The position numbers were made by a program, and so were the translations under genes. Below are positions 59,030-64,000 of a DNA stretch of 64,000 nt, piece after piece. Numbering within the stretch: position 1 is the first letter of the stretch; every line of letters starts with the position of its first letter. Below the pieces are notes generated by a model. It worked only from the letters and a program-made list of their open reading frames with translations. It was not told where the DNA came from and did no database searches. The DNA is from Salvelinus alpinus (Eukaryota; Chordata; Actinopteri; Salmoniformes; Salmonidae): assembly GCF_045679555.1 (NCBI RefSeq), contig NC_092091.1, positions 16,478,572-16,542,571 of the forward strand. The letters run 5' to 3'.

Positions 59030-62000
59030 CGGGAAACATAACCTCCTCCCATCCATCCAACTCCCGCCTGCTCATTCCAGTTACCCTTTCCTGGGACGAC
59101 AACGAGTTTTCTCTTCAAGCCTTGGTAGACTCTGGAGCCGCAGGTAACTTCATGGATGGGGTCTGGGCGAAAGAGAATGGCGTTCCTTCTGAACCTCTGA
59201 GTGACCCCATAAGGGTTACTACGTTGGATAGAAGCCCTTTGGGATCTGGACTTGTTACTCGTGCCACTACCCCCTTGCGACTTTCAGTTTCCCAACACCA
59301 GGAAGTGATGAACTTTCATCTGATCTCCTGTTCCGAGTTCCCTCTCGTCCTTGGTTATCCCTGGCTTCACAGCCATAACCCTCACATCGACTGGTCTGTG
59401 GGCACTATCAAGCAGTGGGGTCCTACGTGCCAAGCCACTTGTATCTTCCCGAGTTCCCCGAGTTCCCCTTCCGAGTCTCTAGAATCCATCGACCTGTCCC
59501 GAGTTCCCGAGTGTTACCATGACCTCAAACTGGTATTTAGCAAACAGAGGGCCACCAAACTACCACCCCATAGACCTTACGATTGCACCATCGACCTGTT
59601 TCCGGGGACCTGCCCTCCCAGGGGTCGGATCTTTTCCCTTTCTCCTCCCGAACGAGCTGCTATGGATACCTACATCAAGGACGCTCTGGCAGCAGGCCTC
59701 ATGCGTCCATCTACCTCGCCGGCGGGAGCAGGGTTTTTCTTTGTGGCCAAGAAAGACGGTGGATTACGACCTTGCATCGACTACCGGGGACTCAATGCCA
59801 TAACCGTCCGTAACCGCTACCCGCTACCCCTTATGGCCACAGCCTTTGAGCTGCTCCAGGAAGCAGTTGTCTTCACTAAGCTTGACCTGCGGAACGCATA
59901 CCATCTTGTGCGGATCAAACCCGGGGACGAGTGGAAGACCGCTTTCAACACGCCTACTGGTCACTACGAATACTCGGTGATGCCCTTCGGCCTGACCAAC
60001 GCTCCGGCTGTGTTCCAAGCGCTCATAAACGATGTGCTTAGGGATATGCTTAACATCTTCGTGTTTGTTTACTTGGATGACATCCTCATCTTTTCGAGCT
60101 CCCTTCAAGAACACACTAAGCATGTCAGACAAGTGCTCAAACGCCTCCTAGACAGCCATTTGTACGTTAAGCCGGAAAAGTGTGAATTCCATTCCTCTTG
60201 AGTACAATTCCTGGGATTTATAGTGGAACCCGGTCGAGTCCAGATGGACCCCAAGAAGGTAGGGGCGGTAGCAGATTGGCCCACCCCCAAGTCCGTTAAG
60301 GAAGTTCAGCGTTTCCTGGGCTTCACCAAATTTTACCGCAAGTTCATCAAGAACTTCAGCTCGGTGGCAGCCCCTCTCTCAGCTGTAACCAAGGGTGGCA
60401 ACACAAGGTTTCTGTGGGGAAGAGAAGCTGAGACGGCCTTCCAAGGACTCAAGCAGCGCATCCTTTCTGCTCCCATCCTGACACTACCAACGGCGGATGA
60501 ACCTTTTGTGGTGGAGGTAGACGCATCAGAGGTTGGGGTTGGAGCTGTCCTGTCTCAGAGGGGTGAAGACAAGAAGCTTCATCCTTGCGCCTTCTTCTCT
60601 CACCGGCTTACCCCGGCCGAGAGGAATTACGATGTGGGGGATCGTGAACTCCTAGCGGTTAAGATGGCATTGAAGGAATGGAGACACTGGCTCGAGGGGG
60701 CTTCTCAACCGTTTCAAGTGCTTACGGACCACAAAAATCTGGAGTATATCCAGCAGGCGAAGCGGTTGAACTCCAGACAAGCTCGATGGTCTCTTTTCTT
60801 CAGCCGATTTCAGTTTATCCTCACCTATAGACCCGGGTCGAAGAATCTCAAACCGGACGCCTTGTCACGAATCTACTCTCCTGCCATTCGAGAAGATACT
60901 GACATGACTGTCCTTCCTGCCGCTAAGATCGTGGCTCCGATCTCGTGGCAAGTGGAGGATACCGTGAAACAAGCTCAAGCCATCGAACCGGGCCCTGGAG
61001 GAGGTCCTGCTAATCGGTTGTTTGTTCCCAAGGCAGCAAGGTCCCAAGTCCTTCTGTGGGGGCACTCCTCTCGCCTCACCTGTCACCCGGGCGTAGGTCG
61101 CACCTTGGAGTTCATCCAGCGTAAGTTCTGGTGGCCCACCATAAAAGAAGACGTTGCCACTTTCGTCAAGGCCTGTTCCGTGTGCTGCCAGGGCAAATCT
61201 TCTCACCTCCGCCCTCAAGGACTCCTTCACCCTCTATCTATTCCCCACCGACCCTGGTCCCATATCTCGTTGGACTTTATTACTGGCCTTCCTCCGTCCC
61301 ATGGTAATACTACGATCCTAGTCATCATCGACAGGTTTTCTAAGGCGGCCAGGTTTGTTCCCTTGACCAAATTACCTTCTGCCAAGGAAACAGCTGAGTT
61401 GGTGATTAACCATGTGTTCCGAGTCTTTGGGATTCCGCAAGATATGGTTTCCGACAGAGGTCCCCAGTTCGCCTCAAGGTTTTGGAAGGCCTCCTGCCAA
61501 CTCATAGGGGCCACGGCCAGTTTATCTTCAGGGTACCATCCGGAGTCCAATGGCCAAACTGAGAGGATGAATCAGGAGCTGGAGACCACCCTCAGATGCA
61601 TGGTTTCCAACAACCCGTCCACATGGTCATCCTTCATTGTTTGGGCCGAGTACGCGCACAACACCTTGTGCTCCTCCTCCACTGGTATATCCCCGCATGA
61701 GTGTCAGTTTGGCTATGCGCCTCTATTGTTCCCGGACCAGGAGGCAGAAGTCAGAGTGCCTTCAGCCTCGAGGTTCATCAGACGCTGTCGGCTTACGTGG
61801 AAGAAGGCACGTCTTAATCTTCTGCGTTCCTCTCAGCAGTACCAACGACAAGCCAACAGACGTCGCCGTCCCGGTCCTACCCTGTACCCCGGCCAGAGAG
61901 TATGGCTCTCAACTAAGAACTTACCACTACGGGTGGAGTCTCGCAAGCTGTCCCAGAGGTTCATCGGTCCCTTTAAGATTGCCAGGAGAGTCAATCCCGT

Positions 62001-62334
62001 TACTTTTCGCCTGCACTTACCCAGATCCCTTAAGATCAATCCAACATTTCACATTTCTTTATTAAAACCTGTTGTTTTTTCTCCCCTTATCCCGGCAGGC
62101 AGACCTCCCCCTCCGCCCCGTGTCATCGGTGGCCAGTCGGCTTATACCGTCCACCGGATACTGGATTCCCGCCGGGTGCAGCGGTCCTGGCAGTATCTGG
62201 TGGACTGGGAAGGCTACGGTCCCGAGGAGCGCTCCTGGGTTCCTGCCAAGGACATACTGGACCCTGACCTCATTCGTCAGTTCAGGACCCTCCACCCTGA
62301 GAAGGCTGGTAGGAACGTCAGGAGCCGTTCCTAG
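59000..62334 (+). pseudogene. pol: Pol polyprotein, unit 1: PR-RT-RNaseH-INT-chromodomain, one stop
   Basis: Continues from the frameshift in one frame (open from 58918). Order: aspartic protease [10 protein letters not shown] (about 59130); reverse transcriptase with catalytic [10 protein letters not shown] (about 60065); TGA stop at 60199-60201 just after [10 protein letters not shown]; then in the same frame [11 protein letters not shown], the RNase H region ([23 protein letters not shown]), the integrase zinc finger (H-x-H ... CSVCCQGK), the DDE core ([31 protein letters not shown]) and the chromodomain [11 protein letters not shown] ... [16 protein letters not shown] near 62145-62260. 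Ends TAG 62332-62334. One nonsense codon is the only visible break, so it is recently active but now defective as read. Confidence 0.9.
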
Positions 62335-62342
62335 GAGGGGGA
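62333..62342 (+). promoter_or_regulatory. polypurine tract
   Basis: AGGAGGGGGA, three bases before the right LTR (62346). It is the expected plus-strand primer site and overlaps the pol stop codon. Confidence 0.85.
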
Positions 62343-62345
62343 TTC

Positions 62346-62851
62346 TGTCAGGTTTTGGCCAAGACTGTTCGGGTTTTGGTCACTAGATGTCCCCATTGCA
62401 CCTTTTTTGTACCTTTTGTTTTTCTTGCTCTAATTATTGTTTGCACCTGTTGGTCATTCCCTTGTTAGTATTTAAACCCTGTGTGTTCCTCAGTTCCTTG
62501 CTCAGTGTTTGTAAGTTAGCACCCAGCCTCAGCCCAAGCCTTGTTCTTTACAGATATTTATTTTATTGGATTTTCCAGAGGTTCTCTGGTTTAGTTCTTG
62601 TGTATATTTTGAGTAGTCTTTTGAGGTTTGTTTTTTCCCTGCTGTTTTTACCACTTTGTGGAGTTTCTTTTGCATTTTGGAGGATTTCCATTTTGTGCCT
62701 CTTGGCTTTATTTTTGGACATTGTGGATTTAGTTTCTTTGCCTGAAGATTTTGTTCTTTAATTAAACCACCATCTCTAGTACTGCTGTGTCTGCCTCATC
62801 TTCTGGGTTCTGACGATTATTAGTGACTGTTTCTCGCACCGGGTCCTGACA
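62346..62851 (+). repeat. LTR, shared by unit 1 and unit 2
   Basis: Same length as, and apparently identical to, the 57512-58017 LTR at an offset of 4834. It serves as 3' LTR of the first unit and 5' LTR of the second. Its TATTTAAA is at 62469-62476 and the predicted RNA start at 62500. Confidence 0.92.
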
Positions 62852-62870
62852 GAAACACTGAGCCATTATA

Positions 62871-63863
62871 ATGAACCCAGAGGCAGCCAGTACCCAGGAT
62901 CTTTTTTCCATGCTGTCCCACCACGAGGGGACTGTCCAACGCCACGAAGCTGCTCTGGTTCAGCAAGAGGCCTTAATGGCTAGACATTCTCAACTTCTGT
63001 CAGAGATGCTGACTTCCATAAAGCAGATTTCGGATCGACTTTCCCCGGCAACCGCTTCTGCTCCAGTTCATCAGATTCAAGTGCCCCTGGCAGTTAACCC
63101 CCTGGCTGAACCTCGTCTACCGCCTCCCCAACGGTTCTCAGGGGATCCGAGTGTTTGTAAGGGGTTTTTCACCCAATGTTCTCTCTCCTTTGAGCTGCAA
63201 CCATCGTCGTTTCCCACCGACCGGTCCAAGATAGCATATATCATCACCCTGCTGTCGGAAAAAGCCCTAGCCTGGGCTACTGATGTGTGGGATGCCCAAA
63301 GTCCCTGCTGTGCCAGCTACTCTACCTTTGTTGAAGAATTCAAGCGAGTGTTTCAAGGTCCTACCAACGGCCCTGACTCAGCCAAACAGCTCCTGACTCT
63401 CCGCCAAGGTCGGCGCAGCGTGACGGACTATGCCATCCAGTTCCGCACTGTGGCAGCAGCAAGTGGCTGGAACGACGAGGCGCTCACAGTGTGTTTTTTG
63501 AAGGGTCTTTCTGACACCATCCAAGATGAACTGGCCACTCGGGAACCACCGGACAACCTCGAGTCCCTTATCAAGTTGGCTTCACGCATAGACCAGCGTC
63601 TGAGAGAGAGAGAACTCAACCGTAGACCGCTCACCCTAGCTCCTATCGGTTCCAGCTCCGAGTCTCCACCTTTATCCTCGCTGGCTCCACCAGAACCCAT
63701 GCAGGTTGGACGCATCTCCCAGGCTGAGAGAGACCGCCGGATGAGGGAGCGATGCTGTCTATATGTTATATTGTTATATTGCGGCAAACCGGGCCATTTC
63801 CGCTCCACGTGTCCCGGGCTCCAGGGAAACGCACTCTCCCGTGCAGGCCTGGGAGGACTGTAA
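62871..63863 (+). CDS. gag: Gag polyprotein, unit 2 (330 aa)
   Basis: Protein identical to unit 1 Gag, including the Cx7C zinc-knuckle insertion. The slippery heptamer GGGAAAC is at 63824-63830. See 58037-59029 for domains. Confidence 0.9.
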   Translation: MNPEAASTQDLFSMLSHHEGTVQRHEAALVQQEALMARHSQLLSEMLTSIKQISDRLSPATASAPVHQIQVPLAVNPLAEPRLPPPQRFSGDPSVCKGFFTQCSLSFELQPSSFPTDRSKIAYIITLLSEKALAWATDVWDAQSPCCASYSTFVEEFKRVFQGPTNGPDSAKQLLTLRQGRRSVTDYAIQFRTVAAASGWNDEALTVCFLKGLSDTIQDELATREPPDNLESLIKLASRIDQRLRERELNRRPLTLAPIGSSSESPPLSSLAPPEPMQVGRISQAERDRRMRERCCLYVILLYCGKPGHFRSTCPGLQGNALSRAGLGGL

Positions 63864-64000
63864 CGGGAAACATAACCTCCTCCCATCCATCCAACTCCCG
63901 CCTGCTCATTCCAGTTACCCTTTCCTGGGACGACAACGAGTTTTCTCTTCAAGCCTTGGTAGACTCTGGAGCCGCAGGTAACTTCATGGATGGGGTCTGG
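63834..64000 (+). CDS. pol: Pol, unit 2, first part (protease), partial
   Basis: Same -1 frame as in unit 1. The protease motif [11 protein letters not shown] lies at about 63966-63998 and the window ends there. Whether it carries the same RT stop as unit 1 cannot be seen. Confidence 0.8.

Larger units (their letters stand above)
57512..62851 (+). mobile_element. Sushi-type Ty3/gypsy chromovirus, complete unit 1
   Basis: LTR 57512-58017, self-complementary primer-binding region, gag 58037-59029, pol 59000-62334, polypurine tract 62333-62342, LTR 62346-62851. The termini are TGTCAGG...CCTGACA. The C-terminal chromodomain of the integrase places it among chromoviruses, and the overall layout and slippery site match fish Sushi elements. 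It inserted in Tc1 copy D at CTTTTGATTT. The right LTR is also the left LTR of the next unit. Confidence 0.9.
62346..64000 (+). mobile_element. Sushi-type chromovirus, unit 2, cut by window end
   Basis: After the shared LTR come the same primer-binding region (62853-62863), gag, the frameshift signal (63824-63857) and the start of pol. The 1655 bp available show the same sequence as 57512-59166 by eye, and all translated frames match exactly. Confidence 0.9.

Overview
This window is vertebrate nuclear DNA from a salmonid fish. The evidence is the intron-rich genes with teleost-type muscle proteins, a SINE carrying the salmonid HpaI-type tail (11211-11375), four Tc1/mariner copies of three families, and several short palindromic repeats typical of trout and salmon. 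The species cannot be fixed from the sequence alone.

Gene layout, left to right. Positions 1-8000 are mostly repeats: two 24-bp minisatellites, a Tc1 copy, and two copies of a TTAA-flanked (piggyBac-like) non-autonomous element, one of them inserted inside the Tc1 copy. lsp1 (+ strand, eleven recognised coding exons, 8027-18995; the first exon or exons were not found) is followed by prr33 (- strand, one large coding exon, 20199-23327), which converges on it. tnnt3, fast skeletal troponin T (+ strand), has a promoter and non-coding exon 1 near 27.75-27.88 kb, an ATG at 30101 and a stop at 40340-40342. myod1 (- strand, three exons, 47373-48769) is complete and has a recognisable promoter. Further right, also on the - strand, are the last exon of an unrecognised gene (51008-51310) and a broken multi-exon relic of a fish SAMD3-like family (54357-56190).

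lsp1, prr33 and tnnt3 are neighbours in mammals too, so this is a conserved block with myod1 close by. MyoD is the master muscle bHLH activator and fast troponin T is one of the muscle structural genes controlled by bHLH and MEF2 factors. E-boxes and a MEF2 site lie between prr33 and tnnt3.

The right end (57512-64000) is a Ty3/gypsy chromovirus of the Sushi type inserted into a Tc1 copy. It has 506-bp LTRs, gag, pol with a C-terminal chromodomain, a polypurine tract, a canonical -1 slippery site G_GGA_AAC in the gag-pol overlap, and a primer-binding region that is not tRNA-like. That region is instead an 11-nt perfect complement of the predicted 5' end of the element's own RNA, as in self-primed elements of the Tf1/Sushi kind. 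The element is immediately followed, after one shared LTR, by a second copy (period 4834 bp) that appears identical up to the window edge. Both copies carry an unusual insertion in the Gag zinc knuckle; the first copy also has one stop codon in the reverse transcriptase.

Exon boundaries were read by eye from splice signals and reading-frame continuity. For lsp1, tnnt3 and myod1 the frames add up exactly.
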